From positions 1 to 34,552 of the IMG/VR virus record IMGVR_UViG_3300050821_005410: DNA of 34,552 nt. One strand, written 5' to 3'. Shown here piece by piece: positions 13,548 through 20,110 of the stretch. The stretch is from a virus. The notes under the pieces were generated by a model. That model was not told where the DNA came from. It did not search any database and saw only the letters and a list, made by a program, of their open reading frames with translations. The first letter of the stretch is position 1. The number at the start of each line of letters is the position of its first letter. Both the position numbers and the translations under genes were made by a program.

Positions 13548-14393
13548 ATGGCATTAAGAGCAAAACAACCACAGGCAGTTGAGAAAAGATTAAAGGCATT
13601 ATTTTATGGTGCTGCTGGGGTTGGTAAGACTACAGCTGCAATTCAGTTTCCTAAACCCTATCTAATTGATACAGAAAAAGGTGCTGAGAACGATCAATAC
13701 ACTACCATGTTACAAAAAGCAGGTGGTGTTATATTTCAAACATCAGATTTTGATGATGTTGTGAAGGAAGTAACATCACTATTAACAGAAAAGCATGAGT
13801 ATAAGACATTAATTATTGATCCATTAACAACACTTTATAATGACTTGTTAGATAAATCAGCTTTAAAAACAGGAACAGATTTTGGCAGACATTATTCGAC
13901 CGCCAACAAAAAAGTAGAACATTTAATAAATCTACTCTATAGGCTGGATATGAATGTTATAATTACTGCACATTCTAAAGCCCTTTATGGTCAAAATATG
14001 TCTATAATAGGTGACACATTTGATTGTTATAAAAAACTGGATTTTGTTTTTGACTTAGTACTAGAGATTCAAAAGAGAGGGAAAGATAGAATTGCTTTAG
14101 TAAAAAAATCTCGTATTGAATCTTTTGCTGATTCCGATCCATTTTCATTTTCTTATAATGCTATAGCTAAGTTTTATGGGAAAGATATTCTTGAGCGTGA
14201 TGCAGTAGCCCAAGAACTAGCAACAGAAGAACAAGTAAATGAAGTAATTAAATTAATAGATTTAATAAAAGTTCCTGAAGAGATATATAGAAAATGGCTA
14301 GACAAAGCTAGTTCTGATAAATGGGAAGAGATGCCCAAAGATGCAATACAAAAATGTATAGATCATCTAGAGTCAAAAATTAAGGGGAATTAA
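13548..14393 (+). CDS. Sak4-like RecA-fold ATPase (AAA_24)
   Basis: The 281-residue protein has Walker A GAAGVGKT (21-28), PYLIDTEKGAE after it, and a Walker B strand TLIIDPLTTL with Asp about 91. A later VIITAHSK (about 136-143) fits the sensor region of RecA/Rad51-like phage proteins of the Sak4/AAA_24 type. These help anneal or exchange single-stranded DNA and usually sit beside an SSB, as here. A helical C-terminus follows. A strong AAGAGG site precedes the ATG. Its TAA overlaps the next ATG, so the recombination genes form one translational unit. Confidence 0.85.
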   Translation: MALRAKQPQAVEKRLKALFYGAAGVGKTTAAIQFPKPYLIDTEKGAENDQYTTMLQKAGGVIFQTSDFDDVVKEVTSLLTEKHEYKTLIIDPLTTLYNDLLDKSALKTGTDFGRHYSTANKKVEHLINLLYRLDMNVIITAHSKALYGQNMSIIGDTFDCYKKLDFVFDLVLEIQKRGKDRIALVKKSRIESFADSDPFSFSYNAIAKFYGKDILERDAVAQELATEEQVNEVIKLIDLIKVPEEIYRKWLDKASSDKWEEMPKDAIQKCIDHLESKIKGN

Positions 14394-14557
14394 TGAGTAG
14401 TATAAATCTTAATGAATGGGAATCCCAAGTTAAGTCCAAGTTATCCTATACTTTCCCACTTGCTTCAGATAAAGATTGGAAAATTATAGCTAGAGTTTTA
14501 GAAGAAGAAATGAAAAAACTTAATATGATTAAAAACACTAAACTAGAAGGAGAGTAA
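14393..14557 (+). CDS. Small protein between Sak4-like and SSB genes
   Basis: The ATG at 14393 shares a base with the Sak4-like stop (TAATG). The 54 residues form a predicted helical protein with the pattern ASDKDWKIIARVLEEEM. No family is recognised. Coupling to the ATPase and to the SSB gene six bases downstream suggests a recombination accessory. Confidence 0.62.
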   Translation: MSSINLNEWESQVKSKLSYTFPLASDKDWKIIARVLEEEMKKLNMIKNTKLEGE

Positions 14558-14562
14558 TTATT

Positions 14563-15048
14563 ATGTTTGCCTATAACGTAATGTCAGAGCAGGAAGCAAT
14601 GAGTGAACGTTTTCAATTATTAAAAGAAGGTATCTATGATGCGGTTGTTACTGTATCCGTAGATACTAATTCAAGCAAGGGCCATCCTATGATGGATATA
14701 ACCCTTGCTGTGTATGATGAAAATGGAAAGACCCATGATGTAAGAGACTTTTTAGTATTTACTAAACAAATGATGTGGAAAGTCATCCATTTTGCAGACT
14801 CCGCAGGAATAGTAAAAGAATATGAAGAGGGAAAACTTTGCTCAGAAAATGCAATAAATAAACTTGTAAAAGTAAAGATTGCTATAGAGCAAGGAAAAGA
14901 AATACCAATTGATAAGCTAAATGGAAAGCCATTAGGTACAAAATACTTTGATAAAAACAAGGTTGAAGATTATATAAAGAAGTGCGATCAGGTAGCACCA
15001 AATTCAGAAAATAAGCATTTTATGGATGATGAAGTACCGTTTATTTAA
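14563..15048 (+). CDS. Single-stranded DNA-binding protein (DUF669-like)
   Basis: This 161-residue protein follows the pattern of phage SSBs of the DUF669 type: an N-terminal beta-rich domain with GIYDAVVTVSVD and KGHPMMDITLAVYDE, then a helix and another strand region. It ends with an acidic tail closing in DDEVPFI, like the DDxIPF tip that recruits partner proteins. It would coat single strands during replication and Sak4-mediated annealing. An AAGGAGAG site precedes the ATG. Confidence 0.82.
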   Translation: MFAYNVMSEQEAMSERFQLLKEGIYDAVVTVSVDTNSSKGHPMMDITLAVYDENGKTHDVRDFLVFTKQMMWKVIHFADSAGIVKEYEEGKLCSENAINKLVKVKIAIEQGKEIPIDKLNGKPLGTKYFDKNKVEDYIKKCDQVAPNSENKHFMDDEVPFI

Positions 15049-15075
15049 TGAAATAAAAAATATTAAGGAAAATAC

Positions 15076-15378
15076 ATGCAAGGTAATTTACGAAGATGGA
15101 GAAAAACATATAATGAGGTTCAGGAACTAGGAAAAGAGCTTTATAACTATTATCCGCATGTAAATGCACAAGGTAATTATGTTACTGCACGATTATTTGA
15201 CGATAAAGAAAAGGAAATTATAGAAAAAAGAATAGAAAAGCTTTGCAAGAATTCTGATAAAAATTTAGATTGTCTTGGATTAACAGGGAATGCGCCCTTA
15301 TGGAAATATAATATTGATGATACTTCAACCTGGGCTTCACATAATGACTTTAAGTACGGTCATTTGGTTAAAAGGTAA
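15076..15378 (+). CDS. Charged small protein, unknown
   Basis: This 100-residue protein starts after AAGGA. The N-terminal half is helical and basic (LRRWRKTYNEVQELGKELY), and the C-terminal part is polar. No family is recognised. It follows the SSB gene and could be a recombination or replication accessory. Confidence 0.62.
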   Translation: MQGNLRRWRKTYNEVQELGKELYNYYPHVNAQGNYVTARLFDDKEKEIIEKRIEKLCKNSDKNLDCLGLTGNAPLWKYNIDDTSTWASHNDFKYGHLVKR

Positions 15379-15386
15379 ATAAAAAT

Positions 15387-15632
15387 ATGACATTTTTTAC
15401 ATGCGAAATATGCGAGGAAGAATACCAGCAAAACCCAAATCAAGATGATGACCAGGTAGAGCGTAACTACCTGGCTACCTATGGAATCTTTGCAGAGGAA
15501 GAGGATTCTATGGATGTGTGCGCGGATTGTTATGAGCACTATATGCGATATCACGGAATACTAACCCCTAGGCAACATGAGGCATTAGAGATAGAGCTAG
15601 ATAAAAAGCAACAAGCTATGAGGATTGGGTAA
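15387..15632 (+). CDS. Zinc-finger-like acidic protein
   Basis: The 81 residues contain CEIC near the start (6-9) and CADC (45-48), two CxxC knuckles about 35 residues apart, with an acidic, Gln/Asn-rich segment between. The C-terminus is helical. No precise family is recognised. The TAATG stop couples it to the membrane-protein gene that follows. Confidence 0.62.
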   Translation: MTFFTCEICEEEYQQNPNQDDDQVERNYLATYGIFAEEEDSMDVCADCYEHYMRYHGILTPRQHEALEIELDKKQQAMRIG

Positions 15633-15886
15633 TGCCAAATTACGGAGCAGGAGTAGCCACAGGATTGATAATAGCCTCAGCTAGCAACAACTCAAACGCA
15701 AGTTCTGACACTTTCCTTGCAGTAAATCAATGTAACGCCATGGAGACTAAAAAGGAAACCAGGGAATGCTTGGTGCAGATACAGAAACAAATAGAGTATG
15801 ATGATTTTGTTGCCGGCACTGTCATGGGTACTATCGTTCTAGGGGTAATATTATTTATTATATTTCTTGCATGGGTGAACCGATGA
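15632..15886 (+). CDS. Small membrane protein with C-terminal helix
   Basis: The 84-residue product has a Gly/Ala/Ser-rich hydrophobic N-terminus (GAGVATGLIIASAS), a polar middle with two Cys, and a clear membrane helix at about 62-81 (VMGTIVLGVILFIIFLAW). It opens a run of three small membrane proteins. The N-terminal pattern recurs in the secreted protein at 17835. It could be a holin or exclusion protein. The stop overlaps the next ATG. Confidence 0.68.
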   Translation: MPNYGAGVATGLIIASASNNSNASSDTFLAVNQCNAMETKKETRECLVQIQKQIEYDDFVAGTVMGTIVLGVILFIIFLAWVNR

Positions 15887-16056
15887 CAAAAGAAACACCA
15901 CAACAAATCTTTGAAAGAAAAATAGATGAAAGAACGAAATACATTGCTAAGATTTTGGTAGAAACTAAAAAGACTAAATTGTTTGGCACTGGATTTATTG
16001 TTGGTAGTTGGTTAAGTTTCATTGTTTTTTCTGCTGTTTATTATATATGGGGGTAG
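15883..16056 (+). CDS. Single-pass membrane protein A
   Basis: The start is the ATG at 15883, overlapping the upstream TGA; an earlier start at 15871 would overlap more. The 57 residues have a charged amphipathic N-terminal half (FERKIDERTKYIAKILVETKK) followed by a membrane helix (FGTGFIVGSWLSFIVFSAVYY). It is paralogous to the next gene: both show the E-x-KI...R...KK...FG-x-GF-x-x-G...I-x-FS order. Small size and topology fit a holin, pinholin or exclusion protein. Confidence 0.65.
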   Translation: MTKETPQQIFERKIDERTKYIAKILVETKKTKLFGTGFIVGSWLSFIVFSAVYYIWG

Positions 16057-16060
16057 AAAA

Positions 16061-16306
16061 ATGCCAGTAATTAATAGAAAGCTTATGAGGTATAATGAAT
16101 TAAGAGAGAGGGCTGTGAATATTCTCCTAATTTATGCGCGTGGAGGTGACATGATTGATTTTGAAGAGAAAATACAAAAAGAGAGGGATATTATAATAAA
16201 AGCCTTATCTGACATTAAAAAAATGGAATGGTTTGGTGTTGGATTTGCATCTGGATGCACACTTACATGTATTATTTTTTCTATTATTTATTGGTATATA
16301 AAATGA
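16061..16306 (+). CDS. Single-pass membrane protein B (paralog of A)
   Basis: From the ATG at 16061, with GGGGG seven bases upstream, the product has 81 residues. An internal ATG at 16151, with GGAGG four bases upstream, would give a 51-residue form that exactly matches the paralog at 15883. Two start sites making two forms, as in some holins, are possible. The C-terminus is a membrane helix (FGVGFASGCTLTCIIFSIIYW). The stop overlaps the next ATG as ATGA. Confidence 0.62.
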   Translation: MPVINRKLMRYNELRERAVNILLIYARGGDMIDFEEKIQKERDIIIKALSDIKKMEWFGVGFASGCTLTCIIFSIIYWYIK

Positions 16307-16845
16307 TTGATTATGAGAAATTAAAATTAGCACATGATTTAGTAGAAAAAATTGATTATGGTATTAACTATCTTTGTGACAAATCTGTTGCTGGAAATCC
16401 CATTGAAAGATTTCAGTTAACTCATTATGGGAAAGAAGAGACTTTTTACTCAATTGACGACCTAATCGAAAAACTTCAAGAACTAACTCGGATTAAACCT
16501 AAATACAAAGTAGGCCAAGAAGTATGGCGTGTAAGTAATGAAGGCATACCAGAATCTTTTATAATAAAAGAAATAGATAAGGATGACTATGGAAACTGTT
16601 TATTTCTTGATGAAGATTACTGGTGGGAAGAAGAACAACTATATCCATCGCTATATAATTTAATAGATTCAAGAATCAATCATTGGAAAAGACTTAATAA
16701 AAAATATGTTTCTGAAACATATGGAAGTAACAAAGCTAAAGAACTAATAGATTCTTTAAAATGTGATCATGAAAGTGATAGAGTAATATATACAAGCAAT
16801 CCACCTTGTTTGAAGTGTGTAAAGTGCGGAAAATTCTATAAATGA
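16303..16845 (+). CDS. Unknown protein with SH3-like segment and Cys tail
   Basis: The ATG at 16303 overlaps the upstream TGA and is preferred to a start 25 codons earlier that would overlap the membrane-protein gene. The 180 residues have a helical N-terminus, a segment resembling a small beta barrel (KYKVGQEVWRVSNEG, then FIIKEI), an acidic aromatic stretch (DEDYWWEEEQLYP), and a C-terminal CLKCVKCGKFY zinc knuckle. No family is recognised. Confidence 0.65.
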   Translation: MIDYEKLKLAHDLVEKIDYGINYLCDKSVAGNPIERFQLTHYGKEETFYSIDDLIEKLQELTRIKPKYKVGQEVWRVSNEGIPESFIIKEIDKDDYGNCLFLDEDYWWEEEQLYPSLYNLIDSRINHWKRLNKKYVSETYGSNKAKELIDSLKCDHESDRVIYTSNPPCLKCVKCGKFYK

Positions 16846-17117
16846 ATAATTTAATTAAAGAAGAAAAAGATTTAGTAGTTGTTATGTGCCCTCCATTATC
16901 CTCTTATAAGGAGGCACCAAAAGACCATTCGCATAGTGAATTGTTTGAGTGTCCTAAATGTAAAGAAAAGATGTGGTTATCAGAGAGAAAGAAAGGAATT
17001 TTAATGTTTGCCTCATGTCTAAATAAAGAAATTTTACTAGGTTGTTATCATTGCATAAAGAAGATAACTGAAGATGACCCTTCACTTTTTTCTGAATGCG
17101 AGATGGTGAACTTATGA
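16842..17117 (+). CDS. Cys-rich small protein, unknown
   Basis: The ATG overlaps the previous stop. The 91 residues contain CPKC at about 37-40 and a CYHC pair about 30 residues later, consistent with a zinc ribbon. No family is recognised. It belongs to the ATGA-coupled series of small accessory genes. Confidence 0.6.
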   Translation: MNNLIKEEKDLVVVMCPPLSSYKEAPKDHSHSELFECPKCKEKMWLSERKKGILMFASCLNKEILLGCYHCIKKITEDDPSLFSECEMVNL

Positions 17118-17233
17118 ATGACTTCACTAAAGAGGAGTTAGAGGATTTACATGAATGGGGTAATACATATTGTGTTGATATGCCTATGATTGCAAAAATG
17201 CATCATTTAAATTTGAAAGGAAATCAATCATGA
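17114..17233 (+). CDS. Short protein sharing N-terminus with 17429 gene
   Basis: This 39-residue frame is flanked by ATGA overlaps on both sides, which supports expression. It opens with MNDFTKEEL, identical to the start of the 83-residue protein at 17429, then diverges. The DNA of the shared part is also nearly identical, so it looks like a truncated or remodelled duplicate. Confidence 0.6.
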   Translation: MNDFTKEELEDLHEWGNTYCVDMPMIAKMHHLNLKGNQS

Positions 17234-17436
17234 CTCTCACTGAAATATTTGATAAACATACTAATGATCAAAAAATTTATCGAACCTCCCGTTTATGGAT
17301 TACTCCGGTATCAATTGAGTGGGCTAAAGGTTTAAAAGCATGGGGCAATGAGGAATCAAGGAGTATGGGGTTTTGGATTCCTCAATTTATGCTTGAAGAT
17401 GCCGAGGCAGATGATTGGGAATTAGTTAATGAATGA
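17230..17436 (+). CDS. Second Tad2/DUF2829-like small protein
   Basis: The 68 residues begin with a helix followed by an Arg-x-x-x-x-Trp strand (YRTSRLWITP) and end with MLEDAEADDWELV. The ED-x-x-ADDW ending matches the protein at 4350-4601, and the layout fits the DUF2829 fold, which includes the Thoeris inhibitor Tad2. It is shorter and the middle is different, so the assignment is weaker than for the first copy. It sits among early accessory genes, where an anti-defence protein would be expected. Confidence 0.48.
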   Translation: MTLTEIFDKHTNDQKIYRTSRLWITPVSIEWAKGLKAWGNEESRSMGFWIPQFMLEDAEADDWELVNE

Positions 17437-17680
17437 CTTCACGAAAGAAGAACTTACAACCATCATTGACGCATTTAATTTTATTCATGGTGCTGCAGCA
17501 TGGAGAACGACAGAGGGATGGGATGATGAGTTGCAAGATAAAATACAATCCATGATCGATAACTATTGTGAACATGATCATAAAGTTCAATATAGATTGC
17601 CGACCCCGGTAGATGAATTATTTTCAGGAAAAGAACGATACGTTTTTTTATGTATAGAATGTAATGAGTATTTTTTATGA
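17429..17680 (+). CDS. Small phage protein with IQSMIDNYCEH motif
   Basis: The 83 residues begin MNDFTKEEL, then a helix, WDDELQDKIQSMIDNYCEHDHK, a pattern seen in a widespread family of small phage proteins of unknown function, and end with a Cys-x-x-Cys pair in LCIECNEYFL. A partial duplicate of the N-terminus lies at 17114. The stop overlaps the next ATG. Confidence 0.65.
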   Translation: MNDFTKEELTTIIDAFNFIHGAAAWRTTEGWDDELQDKIQSMIDNYCEHDHKVQYRLPTPVDELFSGKERYVFLCIECNEYFL

Positions 17681-17838
17681 TAATCAGTGAAAAACAAATC
17701 ATGCAGTTAATAACTATTGCCAACGCATATATTTCCACAATGCATAGAGTTGGTGAATATAAAAATGCTGAGATTGCACAAGATTTAATAGCAACAATTA
17801 ATTATCAACAACCCGAATCACTCAAGGTCATTGAATGA
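17677..17838 (+). CDS. Small helical protein, 53 aa
   Basis: ATGA overlaps at both ends (17677 and 17835) support this 53-residue frame. It is predicted to be helical (QIMQLITIANAYISTMHR, then AEIAQDLIATI). No family is recognised. Confidence 0.62.
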   Translation: MIISEKQIMQLITIANAYISTMHRVGEYKNAEIAQDLIATINYQQPESLKVIE

Positions 17839-18149
17839 TTATTAAGACTATTTTTTCTATTATTCTTTTATCTTTGTATTCTAATTGTTACGCAACTTTT
17901 GCTTCTGGTTTGGCTGTTGGAGCAGCAATTTCGTCTTCTAATTCTGGCAATAATGAAACTTTTATTTCAAGAAAGTTTGATTATGTTATTGCTTGTGACT
18001 TAGAGAATAAAAAAATAAATACGGATATTTATAAATACTTTTGTTTGAATTTTGATTTAATAAATGATGATGAAATTTTATTCATGAGTACCGTTTTTAA
18101 AACCGATCATTGGCCATCTAAAATAATCTATTATATGAAAAGAAAATAA
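17835..18149 (+). CDS. Secreted small protein, unknown
   Basis: The 104 residues open with a signal-peptide-like stretch (basic residue at 4, hydrophobic 5-14, likely cleavage after NCYA near residue 20). Next comes GLAVGAAISSSNSGNNE, which resembles the N-terminal motif of the membrane protein at 15632. Two Cys in the mature part could form a disulfide. Periplasmic export suggests superinfection exclusion or lysis control, but no family is recognised. Confidence 0.65.
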   Translation: MIIKTIFSIILLSLYSNCYATFASGLAVGAAISSSNSGNNETFISRKFDYVIACDLENKKINTDIYKYFCLNFDLINDDEILFMSTVFKTDHWPSKIIYYMKRK

Positions 18150-18180
18150 TTAAACTGTTTAAATAAACGTAGAGATAGTT

Positions 18181-18753
18181 ATGTTAAGAGTTAGTGATGA
18201 TGATTTATGGCTTTACTATAGCCACTATGAAAAAAGCAAAGGAAATCTCACAAGAAAATATTGTAAGGCTAATAATGTAGATTATGTAAAAATTAAAAGA
18301 TTTTTAAATAGATACACCTATAAAAAAAATGCACCTAAGGTGTTTTATGAAGAGCTTATTTCTTGGCATAAGAAATATATAGAGTCAGGCCTTAGCCCCA
18401 AAGTATTTTGTAAAAAAAATAATCTTAATATTTTGGAGATTTCTTGCATCGGTACACATTTAGAATATCTGGCTACCATTGAAAGATTAAAAAAAGAAAG
18501 AGGCGATCCAATTATTCCAAGTCAATTACAAGAAACAAAAGAACCATATAAAGATGCAAGTTTTTTTAATATTATTCCAAAAAAAGAATCTGTGACAGTA
18601 AATGAAAATCAAATTACTTTTGATAAAGTCGAAGTGATAGCAGAAAAAAATGATATTGAGCTAACTATAAAAAAAGGAATTAAAGTTATTTTATCTCCTT
18701 CTATCGAATCAAAAACCATTATTAAAATAATTGACTTACTAAAGGAACTTTAA
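18181..18753 (+). CDS. IS66-type TnpA-like protein
   Basis: This 190-residue protein has two predicted helix-turn-helix segments in the first 90 residues and a polar linker. Its C-terminal domain reads IELTIKKGIKVILSPSIE, then KIIDLLKEL, the pattern that closes IS66 TnpA (OrfA) proteins. TnpA and TnpB are accessory proteins needed by IS66 elements with the TnpC transposase. It abuts TnpB exactly (TAA then ATG), as in IS66. No TnpC follows, and inverted terminal repeats are not evident. Confidence 0.62.
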   Translation: MLRVSDDDLWLYYSHYEKSKGNLTRKYCKANNVDYVKIKRFLNRYTYKKNAPKVFYEELISWHKKYIESGLSPKVFCKKNNLNILEISCIGTHLEYLATIERLKKERGDPIIPSQLQETKEPYKDASFFNIIPKKESVTVNENQITFDKVEVIAEKNDIELTIKKGIKVILSPSIESKTIIKIIDLLKEL

Positions 18754-19104
18754 ATGTTAATACCCTATGAAAACAAAACTATTTACATGGCATCAAAGCC
18801 AGTCGACTTTAGAATGTCTATCGATGGCTTATCGAGTTTAATACAAAGAGAACAAGGCACTCATTTGCATGATGGTAGTATCTATGTATTCTATAACCAA
18901 CATAAAGACAAGATTAAATGCTTATTTTGGGACAGAAACGGGTTTGTTCTATACTATAAGCGTTTAGATAAGTGTAAATTTAAGTTTAAAGAAATGATGA
19001 ATTCGATTGAAACAATCAGTGCCGATGACTTGGAAGTGTTATTAGCAGGCTTTGAACCGCATAAAACGCACAAAAAACCTTTTCTATTAACAAATGCTGG
19101 ATAA
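18754..19104 (+). CDS. IS66 accessory protein TnpB (OrfB)
   Basis: The full-length 116-residue protein has the IS66 OrfB signature: the YMASKPVDFRMSIDGL block, a GSIYVFYN strand, DKIKCLFWDRNGFVLYYKRLDK, and a C-terminal LEVLLAGFE. It is unrelated to the RNA-guided TnpB nucleases. Its biochemical role is not established even in IS66. It is intact here but no transposase gene accompanies it, so it is either a deletion remnant or a retained phage gene. Confidence 0.85.
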   Translation: MLIPYENKTIYMASKPVDFRMSIDGLSSLIQREQGTHLHDGSIYVFYNQHKDKIKCLFWDRNGFVLYYKRLDKCKFKFKEMMNSIETISADDLEVLLAGFEPHKTHKKPFLLTNAG

Positions 19105-19129
19105 TAATTAATGTCTATAAGAATCAAAT

Positions 19130-19376
19130 TGAAGTTGATGTCTTTAGATAATGTTATGGCCGAAGATACTGGAGCACCCTTATAAAGACTCTTGAGACGA
19201 AGCGCGATTCTAGGTACTGGAGGATAAAGCAAGTATGTTTTCTGGAAAAATAGGCCACCTTTTTGGGAACAAGCAGTAACCAATCTGCACGGGAAGACGT
19301 GAAAGAGCGCTGAGAGAGCATACATACAAGAAGGACACCTGAATGCAATTGTTCCCACCATATAGAGAAGGATATT
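19130..19376 (+). ncRNA. Candidate structured RNA downstream of IS66 tnpB
   Basis: No credible frame on either strand fills this stretch, yet it is richer in G and C than its neighbours. A perfect 9-bp pairing (TGGGAACAA at 19264-19272 with TTGTTCCCA at 19349-19357) encloses a hairpin GCAG/CTGC (19273-19288) stacked directly on it. AGCGC (19201-19205) could pair with the 19306-19311 region. It may be an unknown ncRNA, the right end of the element, or decayed coding DNA. The strand is assumed from the neighbours. Confidence 0.35.
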
Positions 19377-19523
19377 ATGGACATAAAATTATCAGATTGG
19401 ATAGCAATAAACGAAATAGAAGAAGCCATTGATAAATATAGATCGGGTGATGAAACAGACTATGAAACACTACTTAAGATAAAAGAGATTTTAAATCGAT
19501 TTGGATTTTTAAAAGAAAGATAA
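19377..19523 (+). CDS. Small acidic helical protein, 48 aa
   Basis: The ATG at 19377 follows AGAAGG and opens 48 codons with a helical, acidic sequence (LSDWIAINEIEEAIDKYRS, then LLKIKEILNRFGFLKER). No family is recognised. It ends just before a perfect palindrome, suggesting the end of a transcription unit. Confidence 0.55.
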   Translation: MDIKLSDWIAINEIEEAIDKYRSGDETDYETLLKIKEILNRFGFLKER

Positions 19524-19719
19524 GTACTAGGTCTGATTATTACAATAATCAGACTTAGTGAGGAATTTGTATAGATTCACATACAATAAGTTTTACTAAT
19601 GAAAATATAGTATTATAACTTTACTGGTCAAAAACAGCACTACAACATGATTAATATTTATACCTTATTTTAGTATAGTTAAATAACAATTTGTTATAAA
19701 TTAGCAGGAAATTGGTATT
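19524..19719 (+). promoter_or_regulatory. Non-coding gap with palindrome and possible promoter
   Basis: A perfect inverted repeat at 19531-19554 (10-11 bp arms, GTCTGATTAT/ATAATCAGAC) follows the 19377 gene. It lacks a U-run, so it may be an operator or a weak bidirectional terminator. Downstream, TTTACT (19592-19597) and TATAAC (19614-19619), 16 bases apart, form a possible promoter for the gene at 19720. No gene is visible. Confidence 0.38.
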
Positions 19720-19908
19720 ATGGACGAAAAAATGTATTTCATAGAGTTTAGAACATGTGAAGGATCAATTCAGACATCTTTTATGGGAAAAGATTTTGTT
19801 CCAAATACTCCAATTCATGAATGGCCTACTTTTAGAGTGATAAGTTCCAACAAAAATGAAGCCATAGATGAAATGATAGCAAAACTAAATAGCCTTAAAG
19901 ATAAATAA
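19720..19908 (+). CDS. Small protein, unknown
   Basis: The 62 residues suggest a compact beta-alpha fold: KMYFIEFRTCEGSIQTSF, a PIHEWPTFRV segment, then a helix (NEAIDEMIAKLNSL). AGGA lies ten bases before the ATG; an alternative ATG at 19732 is possible. No family is recognised. Confidence 0.6.
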   Translation: MDEKMYFIEFRTCEGSIQTSFMGKDFVPNTPIHEWPTFRVISSNKNEAIDEMIAKLNSLKDK

Positions 19909-19969
19909 ATAATTTGCATGCCATAAAATTCTATATTACTATGCAAAACTTTTAATATATGGCGTGCAC

Positions 19970-20110
19970 ATGCAATTTTTTGATGTAGATGGGATTGAAC
20001 TGGATGTTCAAGACCCAATTTTTTTTATGGACATGGAGGAATACACAGAAACCAAAAAAACTTTAGATGAGATATTAAATACCTATGCTAATATACCAAT
20101 GGCTCAATAG
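19970..20110 (+). CDS. Small acidic protein, 46 aa
   Basis: The ATG at 19970 opens 46 codons of strongly acidic sequence (MQFFDVDGIELDVQDPIFF, then EEYTETKKTLDEIL). The ribosome site is weak. Its 3' end overlaps the WGR-like gene by 26 bases. It is supported mainly by position and codon use, and no family is recognised. Confidence 0.48.
   Translation: MQFFDVDGIELDVQDPIFFMDMEEYTETKKTLDEILNTYANIPMAQ

Larger units (their letters stand above)
18181..19376. mobile_element. IS66-like remnant lacking tnpC (limits uncertain)
   Basis: The pair tnpA-tnpB is followed by about 270 non-coding bases where the roughly 1.5-kb tnpC should be. I see no clear terminal inverted repeats or target duplication, so the limits given are those of the two genes and the adjoining non-coding stretch. 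An internally deleted or non-autonomous element is the simplest reading. Confidence 0.45.

Noticed and set aside
18754-19104. TnpB as an RNA-guided nuclease with the downstream RNA as its guide
   Set aside because: The protein is IS66 OrfB, 116 residues, without RuvC motifs. The shared name is coincidental.
19154-19429. Minus-strand 91-aa and 135-aa frames over the stretch after tnpB
   Set aside because: They run antisense to tnpB and the 19377 gene, have no ribosome site or known motif, and have biased composition typical of shadow frames.
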